Shown piece by piece: positions 18,283 through 27,889 of a stretch of 64,000 bases of DNA. Position numbers and translations under genes: made by a program. Position 1 is the stretch's first letter, and each line of letters opens with the position of its first letter. Location of the stretch: NCBI RefSeq assembly GCF_020297485.1, contig NZ_JAIWZC010000002.1, forward strand, positions 413,065-477,064. The letters run 5' to 3'. Source of the stretch: Enterocloster clostridioformis. Its GTDB lineage: Bacteria; Bacillota; Clostridia; Lachnospirales; Lachnospiraceae. Under the pieces are notes generated by a model. That model saw nothing but the letters and a program-made list of their open reading frames with translations, was not told the DNA's origin and did not search any database.

Positions 18283-18853
18283 TTATTTTTCAGTTCCGGC
18301 CTGCACCTTCCTGCCGCTGTCATACGCTCCGTCCGGCCATCCGATTATCACATTCATCACCGTGGGAAGGATGGGGGTGAATAAATTGATATAGGATGCC
18401 GCGGTCAGTCCCTTGGATACCAGTGCCGTAAGCCCTGCCTGGGAAATCACCCAGGTAAGACAGATATAGACAAAGGTAAGGACAGCTCCCCGCCGGTTGC
18501 GTTTAGCTTTGGAAACCTCCGGATCTTCCCCGGTCCTTTTCTGATACCCGTTCAGAACACGGTCGTTAAAGCCCTGCGCATAGTTGATCGCCGTGGAGAT
18601 TGCTGCGAAAAAGATTGCTACGGTAAGCGGCGTCAGGGAAATAGCCTTGACAGCGCCGCCCGCCCAGCCGTTCTGTACCACCAAAATTATATATACGGCT
18701 TTTCCGTTTGCCCAGCCATCGTATACCGCGCTGTAGTTTCCCGCCAGATTGACGGCGTTCATCTACAGGAAAATCCAGTTTACAATCACCGAGAGAACTA
18801 CCGCCCAGCACAGCGTTTTCTTATTGTTAAAAAGCTGGGCATGATTCACGTAT
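18283..18853 (-). pseudogene. C-terminal remnant of a membrane transporter (YkvI-like)
   Basis: The open frame from GTG at about 18853 reads NHAQLFNNKKTLCWAVVLSV and is stopped by TAG after VNWIFL. It continues in frame with MNAVNLAGNYSAVYDGWANG and three further hydrophobic segments, ending in GWPDGAYDSGRKVQAGTEK. The N-terminal half of a transporter is missing. The spacing of hydrophobic blocks resembles the YkvI-type transporter at 49776-50912, but this is by eye only. It sits inside the operon between the desulfoferrodoxin-like gene and the GntP permease, which may have replaced it. Confidence 0.6.
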
Positions 18854-18859
18854 TCCCCC

Positions 18860-19417
18860 CTACTTTTCCGTTTCCTTTTCTCGTGTCTGCCAGTGGGCCG
18901 TCATTCGGTCCAACGGCATTTCCAAAAGCCCCGTTCCCTCAGAATATGCGTAAACCGCAAAACCCCTTTTACAGCGAAACACACATTCCAGGCAGGGATC
19001 TTCATCACAGTAGCAGAACGCATCCGTATCTGCCAGTGCAAATACCATGGGGGAACGTTTTTCCTTCATCACGTATTTTAAATAACCGCCGGTGAAGGTC
19101 TTCAGATAAATCCACTGCGGAACGCATTCCTGCCTTTTCGTCTTCCAGGATACCTTTACGGCGTTGTCGTTATAGCCGCCCGTAATCTGGTAGCTCAGTT
19201 CCAAAAGCTCCTTTGCCCCTTGGGCATCCGTTGGCGCCAGGCGCTCTGCTTCCTCATTGCAGCAGAGAATTTTCTTCTCTAAAAGCGCCTGGCCTCCGGT
19301 AACTGGAAATAAGCTGTTACAGCTTCTGCAGCGATAAAATACAACATCCGGACACTGATCCGCGCGTGGTTTTCGGGTATCCCGGCACCTTCTCGGTCCA
19401 AATTTCTGCTCAATCAT
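18860..19417 (-). CDS. Desulfoferrodoxin-like / zinc-ribbon protein of unknown function
   Basis: 185 residues. The N-terminal YRCRSCNSLFPVTGG is a metal-ribbon-like CxxC. It is followed by KKILCCNEEAERLAPTDAQG, which resembles the CCGE..L.PNTTDAA stretch of desulfoferrodoxins, and later by VKVSWKTK and WIYLKTFTGGYLKYV segments. The C-terminal half has CYCDEDPCLECVFRCKRGFA, extra cysteines not found in ordinary superoxide reductases. The histidine iron ligands of superoxide reductase are not evident, so the activity is doubtful. It is in the operon directly after the ligase gene (7-base gap), suggesting a redox or metal role. Confidence 0.5.
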   Translation of the reverse strand: MIEQKFGPRRCRDTRKPRADQCPDVVFYRCRSCNSLFPVTGGQALLEKKILCCNEEAERLAPTDAQGAKELLELSYQITGGYNDNAVKVSWKTKRQECVPQWIYLKTFTGGYLKYVMKEKRSPMVFALADTDAFCYCDEDPCLECVFRCKRGFAVYAYSEGTGLLEMPLDRMTAHWQTREKETEK

Positions 19418-19424
19418 TGCGATA

Positions 19425-21155
19425 TCAACCCTTCATTCTTTTTTCCAGTTCCTCTTTTAACAGATACTTTTTCACCTTTCCGCTGCCCGTGTGGGGAATA
19501 CGGTCGATCAGCTCCAGCCTCTCCGGCCAAAACCGTTTCGGGACTCCGTTCTGGCAGAGCCAGCCGGTCACGTCCTCCAGCTTCAGATGTTCAAATCCCG
19601 GCAGCGGCACGGCAAAGGCGCAGATTCTCTCGCCCAGCCGGTCATCCGGCATTCCGATCACCGTATGGTCGCCCATTCCCGGGCAGCCTTCCAGCCAGTC
19701 ATTAATCTCGTTGGAATTCAAATTCTCTCCGCCGCGGACGATCATATCTTTCTTTCGTCCAATAATGTGAATATTGCCGGCTTCATCCCTTACGCACAGA
19801 TCCCCGCTGTGAAACCACCCGTCGTCATCCAGCGCGCCATCCGTAATCTTCTTATCCTTTAAATATCCCACAAACACATTGGGACCTCTGGAAAGCTCTT
19901 CTCCCGGTACTCCCGGCGGCACGTCGTTTCCCTCGTCGTCCACGACGCGGATTTCAACGCCTTCCATCGGACGTCCGGAAGTGGTCCCGTTTAATTCCAG
20001 CGCCTCATCGGGCCGTACAAACACGTGGGGGACGCTTTCCGTCGAGCCGTAGACCTCACAGAGCAGGATTCCGAAGCTCCACGCCTTCTGTACCATATAT
20101 CCCGGCACCGGAGCGCCGCCGCAGAGGTAAAGCTTCAGAAACGGCAGTTCTCCGCCGCCGTTCTCCAGTTCCCGGAGAATGTCATAGATAAATGGCGTAG
20201 CGCCCATGGAGAAGGTGCACCGCTCCCGGTTCATCAGATCAATGGCCTCCCGGCAGCGGTACTTCTGCTGAAGCACCACCTTCGCCCCGATCAGCATGGG
20301 GGTTATCAGCCCGTGATGGAAGCCCGTTGCGTGGTTTAACGGCGCGGGCATAAACATGATGTCCTCACAGGTCAGTCCCAGTTCTCTGGTAAATACCTCC
20401 TCGCTGTAACGGATATTATTGTGGGTAAGCAGTACTCCCTTCGTCCCGCTGGTCGTCCCTGAGGTGCAGAGAATCAGCGCCAGATCCTCTCCTGTCCGCC
20501 CGCTCTCTGTCTCCGTCCGGTCTGTTTCCGTCTGATCTGTTTCCCTCTGGTCTGTTTCTGTCTGGTCTGTTTCCCTCTGGTCCGTCTCCGCATGTTCCGT
20601 ATCCGTCCGCCCAGTCTTTGCATCCCATCGGTCCAGAATTTCCTCAAACGCCAATACCCCGCCGGCCTCCGGCTTTTCACCGCCCACGATGACGACGCAG
20701 GACAGCGACGGAATGCGTTCTCTCACAGCCAGAATCCGGCTCGCATAATCCGTCTTATGAAAAAAGGAGGGTCCGAAGTAAACCTTTGACTCCGTTAAAT
20801 TCATGCTCCGTATCAGTTCCTTTTCCTCATAGGACATGGCGATGGGATGGGCTACGGCCCCGGTCATAAAGCAGGCGATAGTCACCACCACGAACTCGCT
20901 CCAGATTGGGAGCTGGAACGATACCGCGTCTCCCGGCAAAACACCCTGCTTCCGGAGAAAGGCCGCCACTTTCGACGCGGCCTCATCCATCTGCCGGTAG
21001 GTATACCGATTCCCCCTGTCATCCACCACATATTCCCGTTCGGAATACTTCTTCACGGATTCTTTCCAACAGTCCAGCAGCGTGATATCCTTCCAGTAAC
21101 CTTTGGAAAGATACTTTTCCCGCTGGATGGCATTGATCTTCATCTCATCAATCAT
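19425..21155 (-). CDS. Acyl-CoA ligase (AMP-binding; CaiC/FadD-like) with repeat insertion
   Basis: About 576 residues. AMP-binding motifs are intact: LILCTSGTTSGTKGVLLTHN, the EVYGSTE segment, GWFHSGD, RKKDMIVRGGENLN, and the catalytic lysine region SGKVKKYLLKEEL. It should convert a carboxylic acid to its CoA thioester with ATP. Between the N-terminal fold and the P-loop is a hydrophilic insert of roughly 30 residues made of ETDQ-R/T pentads (DNA about 20485-20610). The start at 21155 (MIDEMKINAIQ) has AGGAG upstream; the frame from 21185 has none. It lies in the operon with ETF, two dehydrogenases and a CoA-transferase. Substrate unknown. Confidence 0.88.
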   Translation of the reverse strand: MIDEMKINAIQREKYLSKGYWKDITLLDCWKESVKKYSEREYVVDDRGNRYTYRQMDEAASKVAAFLRKQGVLPGDAVSFQLPIWSEFVVVTIACFMTGAVAHPIAMSYEEKELIRSMNLTESKVYFGPSFFHKTDYASRILAVRERIPSLSCVVIVGGEKPEAGGVLAFEEILDRWDAKTGRTDTEHAETDQRETDQTETDQRETDQTETDRTETESGRTGEDLALILCTSGTTSGTKGVLLTHNNIRYSEEVFTRELGLTCEDIMFMPAPLNHATGFHHGLITPMLIGAKVVLQQKYRCREAIDLMNRERCTFSMGATPFIYDILRELENGGGELPFLKLYLCGGAPVPGYMVQKAWSFGILLCEVYGSTESVPHVFVRPDEALELNGTTSGRPMEGVEIRVVDDEGNDVPPGVPGEELSRGPNVFVGYLKDKKITDGALDDDGWFHSGDLCVRDEAGNIHIIGRKKDMIVRGGENLNSNEINDWLEGCPGMGDHTVIGMPDDRLGERICAFAVPLPGFEHLKLEDVTGWLCQNGVPKRFWPERLELIDRIPHTGSGKVKKYLLKEELEKRMKG

Positions 21156-21246
21156 GCCCCGTCTCCTATACCTTTTTGCGCGCATCCTGCCGGACCACGC
21201 CTGCCTTCAGCGCATGTACTGCGGTTATGCCCTGTGAAAACTTTCA

Positions 21247-22257
21247 TCATCCCTGCTGCCTTGCCTTTAACTCCTTCACAAGAGCCGGAACAATCTCAAA
21301 CACGTCGCCTACGATGCCGTAATCCGCCACCTCAAAGATCGGCGCCGTATCGTCCTTATTAATTGCCACAATGGTCCCGGAGCCGCTCATGCCCGCCACA
21401 TGCTGGACAGCGCCGGAGATGGCGCAGGCGAAGTAGATCTTCGGAGTTACCGTGGTTCCCGTCTGCCCAACCTGTTTGGACTGCGGCATCCAGCCGGAGT
21501 CAACCGCCGCTCTGGAGCAGCCGACCGTTCCGCCAAGTACGTCTGCCAGTTCCTTTAAGACTTTGAAATTCTCTCCGTTCTTCATGCCGCGGCCACCGGA
21601 TACGATCACCTCCGCGTCCTGAAGCGGAATATCGTTGTCCTCACACGCTTTAATGAAATCAATTACCTTAGTCCTGATCTCGCTTTCCGGCGTGTGGATT
21701 GATTCCATGATGATCTCCGGCTTGTTATTCGGAATCCTTTCCGGCTTCTTAAACGCGCCAGGTCTGCAGGTTCCCATCTGCGGCCTTGTCTCGCTGCACA
21801 GGATCTGTGCGTAAAGATTTCCGCCAAATGCAGGCCGTTCCCAGACCACATTTCCGCTCTCCTCATCGACGCTCAGCGCCGTACAGTCCGCGGTCAGCCC
21901 CGTACGCAGGCTGACTGCAATCTTAGAGCCCAAATCCCTGCCGTTTACGGTTGCTCCCACCAGAATCGTATTGGGATCATACTTTTCGCAGAGCTTCAAG
22001 AATACATTTCCATAAGCGTCAGCGGAGTAATTCTCGTATTCGTCTCCCTTTACCACATATATCTTATCCGCGCCGTACTCTCCGGCCTCTTTCATCGCCT
22101 CATCCACATCCTTTGCGATGACCACGGCGCATAACTTCTGCTTTAAGCCGTCCGCCAGCTTTCGTCCCTGGCCAAGCAGCTCAAGGCCCACGCTTTTGGG
22201 CTGACCCTGGAAGCATTCGATAAATACCCATACGTCCTTACATGTATCAAAACTCAT
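21247..22257 (-). CDS. etfA: Electron transfer flavoprotein subunit alpha
   Basis: 336 residues. The C-terminal FAD-binding domain has [42 protein letters not shown], then [13 protein letters not shown] and [19 protein letters not shown], all diagnostic of EtfA/FixB. It pairs with EtfB encoded just upstream and accepts electrons from, or donates them to, the acyl-CoA dehydrogenases of the operon. RBS GGAGG is present. Length is normal. Confidence 0.95.
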   Translation of the reverse strand: MSFDTCKDVWVFIECFQGQPKSVGLELLGQGRKLADGLKQKLCAVVIAKDVDEAMKEAGEYGADKIYVVKGDEYENYSADAYGNVFLKLCEKYDPNTILVGATVNGRDLGSKIAVSLRTGLTADCTALSVDEESGNVVWERPAFGGNLYAQILCSETRPQMGTCRPGAFKKPERIPNNKPEIIMESIHTPESEIRTKVIDFIKACEDNDIPLQDAEVIVSGGRGMKNGENFKVLKELADVLGGTVGCSRAAVDSGWMPQSKQVGQTGTTVTPKIYFACAISGAVQHVAGMSGSGTIVAINKDDTAPIFEVADYGIVGDVFEIVPALVKELKARQQG

Positions 22258-22282
22258 CTCTCGCGACCTCCTTTTGCCGTCC

Positions 22283-23071
22283 TTAAAGTACTTTTGCCTC
22301 TGTCAGCCTGTCAATCAGGGTCCCTGCGGTCTCCGCCGGGCTATTGCCTTCAATGTTCATGCAGTTTGCATTTCTCTTTGGGGTAAAGGTTGCTTTTACC
22401 TTTGTCGGGGAGCCCTTTAAGCCCATCTTGGTGGTATCGGAATCCGGCAGGCTCGCCAGAGTGATCTCTCCGATCTCTGCTTTTAAGGAATTAAGCACTC
22501 CTTTAATGGTAGCGTATCGGGGTTTGTTGCTCTCCTTAGTCGCGGTACACAGCACCGGAAGGCTGGCCTCAATGACCTCCATGCCCTCTTCCACCTGGCG
22601 TCTGGCGACCACCTTGCCGCCCTCGATTTCCATATTGAGAATATACGTCAACCTGACTGCCCCCAGATGCTCTGCAATGCTGGGAGCCGTCTGTCCCGTA
22701 TCTCCGTCGATGGCCTGTTTGCCGCCCAGGATTACATCGAACCCGCCCAGCTTCTTAATCGCCTGAGACAGAATATAACTGGTAGCATACGTATCGGAAC
22801 CGCCAAAAGCGCGGTCGGTAACCAGATACGCCTCATCCGCTCCCATAGCCAGCGCTTCCCGGAGCACCGCCTTCGCCTGAGGCGGTCCCATGGAAATCAC
22901 GGTCACTTTTCCGCCGTAACGGTCCTTCAACTGAAGACCGGTTTCCAGCGCATTTTTATCAAAAGGGTTCATGATACTCGGCACGCCGGTACGAATCAGC
23001 GTATTTTTCACCGGATCGATCTTGATCTCAGTGGTATCCGGAACCTGTTTTATACAAACAACGATATTCAT
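22283..23071 (-). CDS. etfB: Electron transfer flavoprotein subunit beta
   Basis: About 262 residues. It has CIKQVPDTTEIKIDPVKNTL, then NPFDKNALETGLQLKDRYGG, and the EtfB signature region with VEEGMEVIEASLPVLCTATK. It is the partner of EtfA, 25 bases away. The start at MNIVVCIKQ (23071) sits at a proper distance from GGAGG; MKMN two codons upstream is the alternative. Gene order dehydrogenase-etfB-etfA is that of butyryl-CoA dehydrogenase and caffeyl-CoA reductase systems; whether this ETF bifurcates electrons cannot be told here. Confidence 0.94.
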   Translation of the reverse strand: MNIVVCIKQVPDTTEIKIDPVKNTLIRTGVPSIMNPFDKNALETGLQLKDRYGGKVTVISMGPPQAKAVLREALAMGADEAYLVTDRAFGGSDTYATSYILSQAIKKLGGFDVILGGKQAIDGDTGQTAPSIAEHLGAVRLTYILNMEIEGGKVVARRQVEEGMEVIEASLPVLCTATKESNKPRYATIKGVLNSLKAEIGEITLASLPDSDTTKMGLKGSPTKVKATFTPKRNANCMNIEGNSPAETAGTLIDRLTEAKVL

Positions 23072-23099
23072 CTTCATTCCTCCTCGTCACGAACGCGTT

Positions 23100-24242
23100 T
23101 TACTTATATTCCTTATTTAATACGTTAGCAATCGTCATTCTCTGGATCTGGTTGGCTCCCTCAAATATCTGGAACACTTTACAGTCTCTCATAAGTTTTT
23201 CCACCGGATACTCTTTGCTGTAGCCGTATCCGCCAAATATCTGGACTGCATTGGAGGTGACCTCCTGCGTGCAGTCGGACACAAACGTCTTACAGATAGA
23301 GCCTTCCTTCTGCACCATGATTCCCTGATCCATCATCCGCATGGTGTTATTGACGAGGCATCGGGATGCTTCAATCTTAATTGCCATATCGGCCAGCATC
23401 TGCTGTACCATCTGGAATTTAATAATAGGAGTATTAAACTGTTTTCTTTCCTTCGCATACTTAACAGATTCATCCAGCGCCCGCTGCATGATCCCCACAG
23501 CCAACGTGGCCACAAAGGCTCTGGATAAGTTCAGAGCGTTTAAAGCCAGCTTGAACCCGGAGCCCTCAGGTCCTACCATAGAAGAAGCCTTCACACGGAC
23601 ATTATCGAAAATCAAATCCGTGGTGTTGGAAAGCCTAAGACCCATCTTGTTCTCATGGGCTCCCACAGTAACGCCCTTCGCATCCGCATCAATGATGAAA
23701 GCAGATATGCCTCTGTGTCCCCCCGCCGGATCCGTCTTAAAGAATCCCACGAAGACATCCGCCAGGGCGCCGTTGGTGATAAAGGTCTTGGTTCCATTTA
23801 AAATATATTCATCCCCGTCCTTCACCGCCGTGGCGCGCATAGCCGCGGGGTCGGAACCGGCATTGGGCTCCGTCAGGGCAAATCCGGCAAACCGGCCGGG
23901 GGCAATCTTATCTGCAAAATACTGTCCCTGCTCCTTCGTTCCTGCAAGGATTACATTTCTAAGCGCCACAAACGTGGTTACGAAGGTGATGGCGTAACCC
24001 GCGTCCACCTTCGCCAGCTCCTCAAAAATCATGGCGGTGGTCTCATAGCTCAAACCGGTTCCGCCGTATTCCTCCGGGATCTCCAGCATGTGAAGTCCCA
24101 TATCAAATCCCCATTTAAACAGCTCTCTCGGACACTCCCCTTTCTCGTCCGCGTCCTTTACATGAGGTTTTATTTCATTTTCTGCCATCTCCCTTACCAG
24201 AGCAAGCAGCGCTTTCTGTTCTTCGGTGTAAAGTAAGCTCAT
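23100..24242 (-). CDS. Acyl-CoA dehydrogenase (first of two)
   Basis: 380 residues, normal length. FAD/substrate motifs are present: FALTEPNAGSDPAAMRATAV, FITNGALADVFVG, the QIFGGYGYSKEYPVEKLMRD signature, and the catalytic glutamate in FEGANQIQRMTIA. It oxidises or reduces the alpha-beta bond of an acyl-CoA with ETF as partner. It lies directly before etfB. It belongs to the short-chain butyryl-CoA-dehydrogenase-like group by overall look. Confidence 0.92.
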   Translation of the reverse strand: MSLLYTEEQKALLALVREMAENEIKPHVKDADEKGECPRELFKWGFDMGLHMLEIPEEYGGTGLSYETTAMIFEELAKVDAGYAITFVTTFVALRNVILAGTKEQGQYFADKIAPGRFAGFALTEPNAGSDPAAMRATAVKDGDEYILNGTKTFITNGALADVFVGFFKTDPAGGHRGISAFIIDADAKGVTVGAHENKMGLRLSNTTDLIFDNVRVKASSMVGPEGSGFKLALNALNLSRAFVATLAVGIMQRALDESVKYAKERKQFNTPIIKFQMVQQMLADMAIKIEASRCLVNNTMRMMDQGIMVQKEGSICKTFVSDCTQEVTSNAVQIFGGYGYSKEYPVEKLMRDCKVFQIFEGANQIQRMTIANVLNKEYK

Positions 24243-24281
24243 GATATTTTCACGTTCCCCTTTCTGGTTGTTCGTTTTTCA

Positions 24282-25511
24282 TTACAGAGGTTTCAGTCCT
24301 GTTGCGCCTTCTGCGGCTTTGGAGGCAATGATCTCTTCAATCTGCTCATCACTGTATCCCAGATGCTTCATAATCTCCACCGTATGCGCGCCCTGCATTC
24401 CTCCGATCACATAGTCCGGCTTTCCCAGAGATGCGAAGCCTACCGGGTTGGTCGGCATGATCTTTCCGCCTGACGGATAAGGAATCTTTGTCAGCACATC
24501 GTTGGCCCACGCCTGCTCATCCTCATAGATATCGAGCGGCTCATACGCGGCTTCACACGGCATATCATTTTCCTTTAACATCTTCATCAAGTCATCTCTG
24601 TCGATCTTCGCAATGGCGCCATCCAGCACATCGGTCACGTCTTTATTCAGATGGTTGTTGTTGACATCCGCGCAGTGACGGTACTGCTCTTTTTCCAGCA
24701 TTTCCGGACAGCCAAGGAGTGTGAACATCTTCTCATAGTCGCGGTCATATTCCGGACAGCAGATGCAGACCCATTTGTTGTCTCTGGTGCGGAATACATT
24801 GTTAAATGGATTGGAAACTTCTTTTCTGCTCTTAGGGTACTGATTTCCATACTGTGCGGAGATCAGGCCTGTGCTCAGCGCATAGACAGCCGCGTGATGC
24901 AGTCCGATGGTAACCTTGTCTCCCTCGCCGGTTTTCTCCCTGCGGTACAGGGCCGCGCAGATGCCGGATGCCAGAGACATGGCAACCTGGAAATCTCCAA
25001 AACCGTTGGTAGGAATCATGGGGGCGTCGCCGCGGTTTACCGTGGTTCCGAACACGCCGCCTCTCGCCATGTAACAGGTCACGTCGAAGCCCGCTGTATC
25101 CTTTTCCGGTCCCTTTTCACCGTATCCCAGGACCTGGGCGAAAATCAGTTTCGGGAACTTCTCCTTTAAGGTATCGTAGTCCAGTCCCAGCTTCACTAAG
25201 GATTTCGTTCTCGTGTTGGTCACAAATACGTCCGCTTCCTCCAGAAGCTTATAACAAATCTCCAGACCTTTTTCCGTCTTCAGGTTCAGAGTGATAAATT
25301 TCTTATTTAAGTTTGCCACATCAAAAGCCAGGTTCTCGTCGTCGGTAAACGGCATGTTAAACACGGCGCCCTGAGTCCTGGCAGGATCTCCTTTATGAGA
25401 TTCGATCTTGATACAGTCGGCTCCCCATTCGCCAAGTACGCGAACCGTGGTAGGAGCCGCCAGATACGTGGTTAAATCCACTACTTTTACGCCTTCTAAT
25501 GGTTTCATCAT
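24282..25511 (-). CDS. Class III CoA-transferase (CaiB/BaiF-like)
   Basis: 409 residues. It has the family opening LEGVKVVDLTTYLAAPTTVR, GEWGADCIKIESHKGDPAR, the NLNKKFITLNLKTEKG strand, and AGFDVTCYMARGG carrying the catalytic aspartate position. It transfers CoA between product and substrate acids so that ATP-dependent activation is needed only for priming. The two adjacent Met codons make the start ambiguous by one codon. It lies between the two dehydrogenase genes. Confidence 0.92.
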   Translation of the reverse strand: MMKPLEGVKVVDLTTYLAAPTTVRVLGEWGADCIKIESHKGDPARTQGAVFNMPFTDDENLAFDVANLNKKFITLNLKTEKGLEICYKLLEEADVFVTNTRTKSLVKLGLDYDTLKEKFPKLIFAQVLGYGEKGPEKDTAGFDVTCYMARGGVFGTTVNRGDAPMIPTNGFGDFQVAMSLASGICAALYRREKTGEGDKVTIGLHHAAVYALSTGLISAQYGNQYPKSRKEVSNPFNNVFRTRDNKWVCICCPEYDRDYEKMFTLLGCPEMLEKEQYRHCADVNNNHLNKDVTDVLDGAIAKIDRDDLMKMLKENDMPCEAAYEPLDIYEDEQAWANDVLTKIPYPSGGKIMPTNPVGFASLGKPDYVIGGMQGAHTVEIMKHLGYSDEQIEEIIASKAAEGATGLKPL

Positions 25512-25626
25512 TTTCCCTCCATATATGGAAAAGGGCCCACAGGTCCGGAGTGTGAACCTGATGACCCTTTTGTGTCAGATATCTTCGTTTTCAAAGCGGG
25601 TTGCCCGGAACACCTATTAATACGGT

Positions 25627-26811
25627 TTAGACAACGTATTCGATATGAGCGCCGTGTTTAATGGTATTTCTGGAAATTGTGATTCTCTGTACGGTCGGAG
25701 CGCCTTCCTCTAACCACATGGCGCGGCAGTCACGGTAGAGACGCTCAACCGGGCCGTACTTGCAGTCTTCAAAGTATCCGACACCGCCGAAGATCTCCAG
25801 CATTTCATCGCTGACTCTTCTGGTTGTATCGATGCTGTACAGCTTACACATAGCAGCTTTTTCTTCGATATATTCGCCGGTTGGATTCTCCATATAAGAT
25901 TTTGCAAAATCGTAAACCATGCAGCGGAGAGCGTGTACCATCATGGACATATCGGCAATCTTGCAGCGGATCGCCTGACGGGTTCCGATTGGCTTTCCGA
26001 AGGTTACGCGGTCAGCGGCATACTGTAAGGACAGTTCCAGCATTCTCTGTGCCATTCCCAGGTTGCTGGCAGCAATATGGGCACGGGATACGGATAAGGA
26101 GTGCATTGCAATTTCCAGTCCCTGTCCCTCTTTGCCCAGAAGGTATTTCTTGTCGATGCGGCAGTCTGTGAATTTCAGCTCGCCATGGCCGGCTCCCCGG
26201 CATCCCATCATATGAGGCATGTTGATAACTTCAAATCCGGGAGTGTCTAACGGTACGAAGAATGCAGACAGTCTGTCATTCTTATCAGATTCCGGATTGG
26301 TTACTGCAATTACGTAAGCGAATTCGCAGCAGTCGGTATGGGAAATCAGTGTCTTCTCGCCGTTTAATACGTAAGAATCGCCGTCTTTCACTGCCATAGT
26401 ATGTAAGTCAGCGCCGGTACCGCCGGTCGCCTCTGTCAGAGCAAAACAGGTAAATACTTCCTTGTTCTGGAACTTAGGCATATATTCTGCCTTTACTTCT
26501 TCACTGCCGTAATCCTCCAGGATTCTCCAGTTTAAATCCATCGCATAGTGAAGATGCATTCTCATTCCGCCCGGTCCTCTGGAGAACTCTTCCTGAACCT
26601 GTAAAATCTCCAGCTCATTCAATCCGTATCCGCCGTACTCCTCTGGAAGGGAACAACGGTATAAATCATTCTCGATTGCCAGGTCGTAGAACTCCTGAGG
26701 AAACTTATTGGTTACTTCCACTTCCTTCTGGATTTCCTCAAGGGGACCCTCTGCCAGCTCACGGATCTGCTTTAAATACGCCTGGAATTCCTCATTTGAT
26801 AACTTGCTCAT
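25627..26811 (-). CDS. Acyl-CoA dehydrogenase (second; CaiA-like)
   Basis: 394 residues. Motifs are CFALTEATGGTGADLHTMAV, EKTLISHTDCCEFAYVIAVT, IFGGVGYFEDCKYGPVERLY, and a glutamate in WLEEGAPTVQRITI. It differs clearly from the other dehydrogenase of the operon, including the region around the base, and resembles crotonobetainyl-CoA reductase (CaiA) in layout. It is the first gene of the operon, behind a palindromic operator-like site. Two non-identical dehydrogenases suggest two steps or two substrates. Confidence 0.9.
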   Translation of the reverse strand: MSKLSNEEFQAYLKQIRELAEGPLEEIQKEVEVTNKFPQEFYDLAIENDLYRCSLPEEYGGYGLNELEILQVQEEFSRGPGGMRMHLHYAMDLNWRILEDYGSEEVKAEYMPKFQNKEVFTCFALTEATGGTGADLHTMAVKDGDSYVLNGEKTLISHTDCCEFAYVIAVTNPESDKNDRLSAFFVPLDTPGFEVINMPHMMGCRGAGHGELKFTDCRIDKKYLLGKEGQGLEIAMHSLSVSRAHIAASNLGMAQRMLELSLQYAADRVTFGKPIGTRQAIRCKIADMSMMVHALRCMVYDFAKSYMENPTGEYIEEKAAMCKLYSIDTTRRVSDEMLEIFGGVGYFEDCKYGPVERLYRDCRAMWLEEGAPTVQRITISRNTIKHGAHIEYVV

Positions 26812-26843
26812 TTGTTATATCCTCCTATAATAGGTTTTGTGGT

Positions 26844-26876
26844 GGTTAGATACCTAACAGCCAGTTAGCACTAACC
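26844..26876. promoter_or_regulatory. Palindromic operator candidate before the acyl-CoA operon
   Basis: GGTTAG at 26844-26849 mirrors CTAACC at 26871-26876, and inside it CTAAC (26854-26858) mirrors GTTAG (26863-26867). The nested palindrome lies 33-65 bases upstream of the first start codon, as expected for a repressor or LysR-type activator site. The regulator is not identified. Confidence 0.55.
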
Positions 26877-26911
26877 TTTCCATTGTTTAAGTTGTAGAAA
26901 GATCACTTACT

Positions 26912-27889
26912 ATGTTAAATGCAGTCGGTATTGATGTTTCTAAAGGCAAAAGTACCGTTTCAGTCCTGCAGCCTGGCGGTACTGTGCTTAAAAATCCTTT
27001 CGATGTTGTCCACTCTTCCAGTTCCTTAAATAACCTTTCCAGGTTCATACAACACCTTGATGGCGAGACCAGGGTGGTCATGGAATGCACGGGTCGGTAT
27101 CACGAGCCAATCCTCCATTCCCTCCATGATGCCGGGATCTTTGGCAGTGCCGTGAATCCACACCTGATCAAGAACTTTTGCAACAACACCTTACGGAAGG
27201 TAAATCGGATCCTGCTGATTCCAGGAAAATTGTCCGCTATGCTCTTGACAACCGGGCTTCTTTACGGCAATATTCAACTATGGATACTACCCGCACACAA
27301 CTTAAAACCCTTAATTCACAGATGGACTTTTTTACATAGCAGAAAGTCGCTGCCCTGACAAATCTGATCTCGCTTCTGGATATGACCTATCCCGGTGTGA
27401 ACTCATTATTTTCCGGCCCTGCGCGTGATGACGGCAGCGAGAAATGGCCTGATTATGCGGAAGCTTTCTGGCATGTGGACTGCGTCCGTAAAATTGGCCT
27501 AAAAGCATTTACGGAGCGTTACCAGGCGTTCTGCAAACGCAACGGATACAACTTTCAGTCCGGTAAACCGGAAGAACTGTACCCACCGGGAAGCACTGAC
27601 TGCCTTTGCCGGAGTGGATCCCGAAATCAATGAATCCGGTTATTTCCGTTCCAAAAGTTATCCGGCATCAAAATGCGGACCGTCACGGCTGCGAAAAACC
27701 TTATTCCTGATTATGACATCGCTGCTTCAGAAATCTCCGGCAGATGATCGGGTGTATCAGCTCCTTGACAAGAAGCGGTCTGAAGGCAAGCCATATCTTG
27801 TCTATATGGCAGCCGGTGCCAACAAGTTTCTTCGGATTTATCACGGCAAAGTAAAAGCGCGCATAGCCGCTCAGGCCAAATCCGAATAA
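26912..27889 (+). pseudogene. Decayed IS110-family transposase
   Basis: The frame at 26912 begins MLNAVGIDVSKGKSTVSVLQ with VVMECTGRYHEPILHSLHD, the RuvC-like DEDD domain of IS110. After about 100 residues it shifts frame. Downstream frames at 27382 (MTYPGVNSLFSGPARDDGSE) and 27614 (INESGYFRSKSYPAS, then VYQLLDKKRSEGKPYLVYMA) are pieces of the C-terminal IS116/IS110 domain. At least two frameshifts inactivate it. It lies just upstream of the acyl-CoA operon. Confidence 0.8.
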
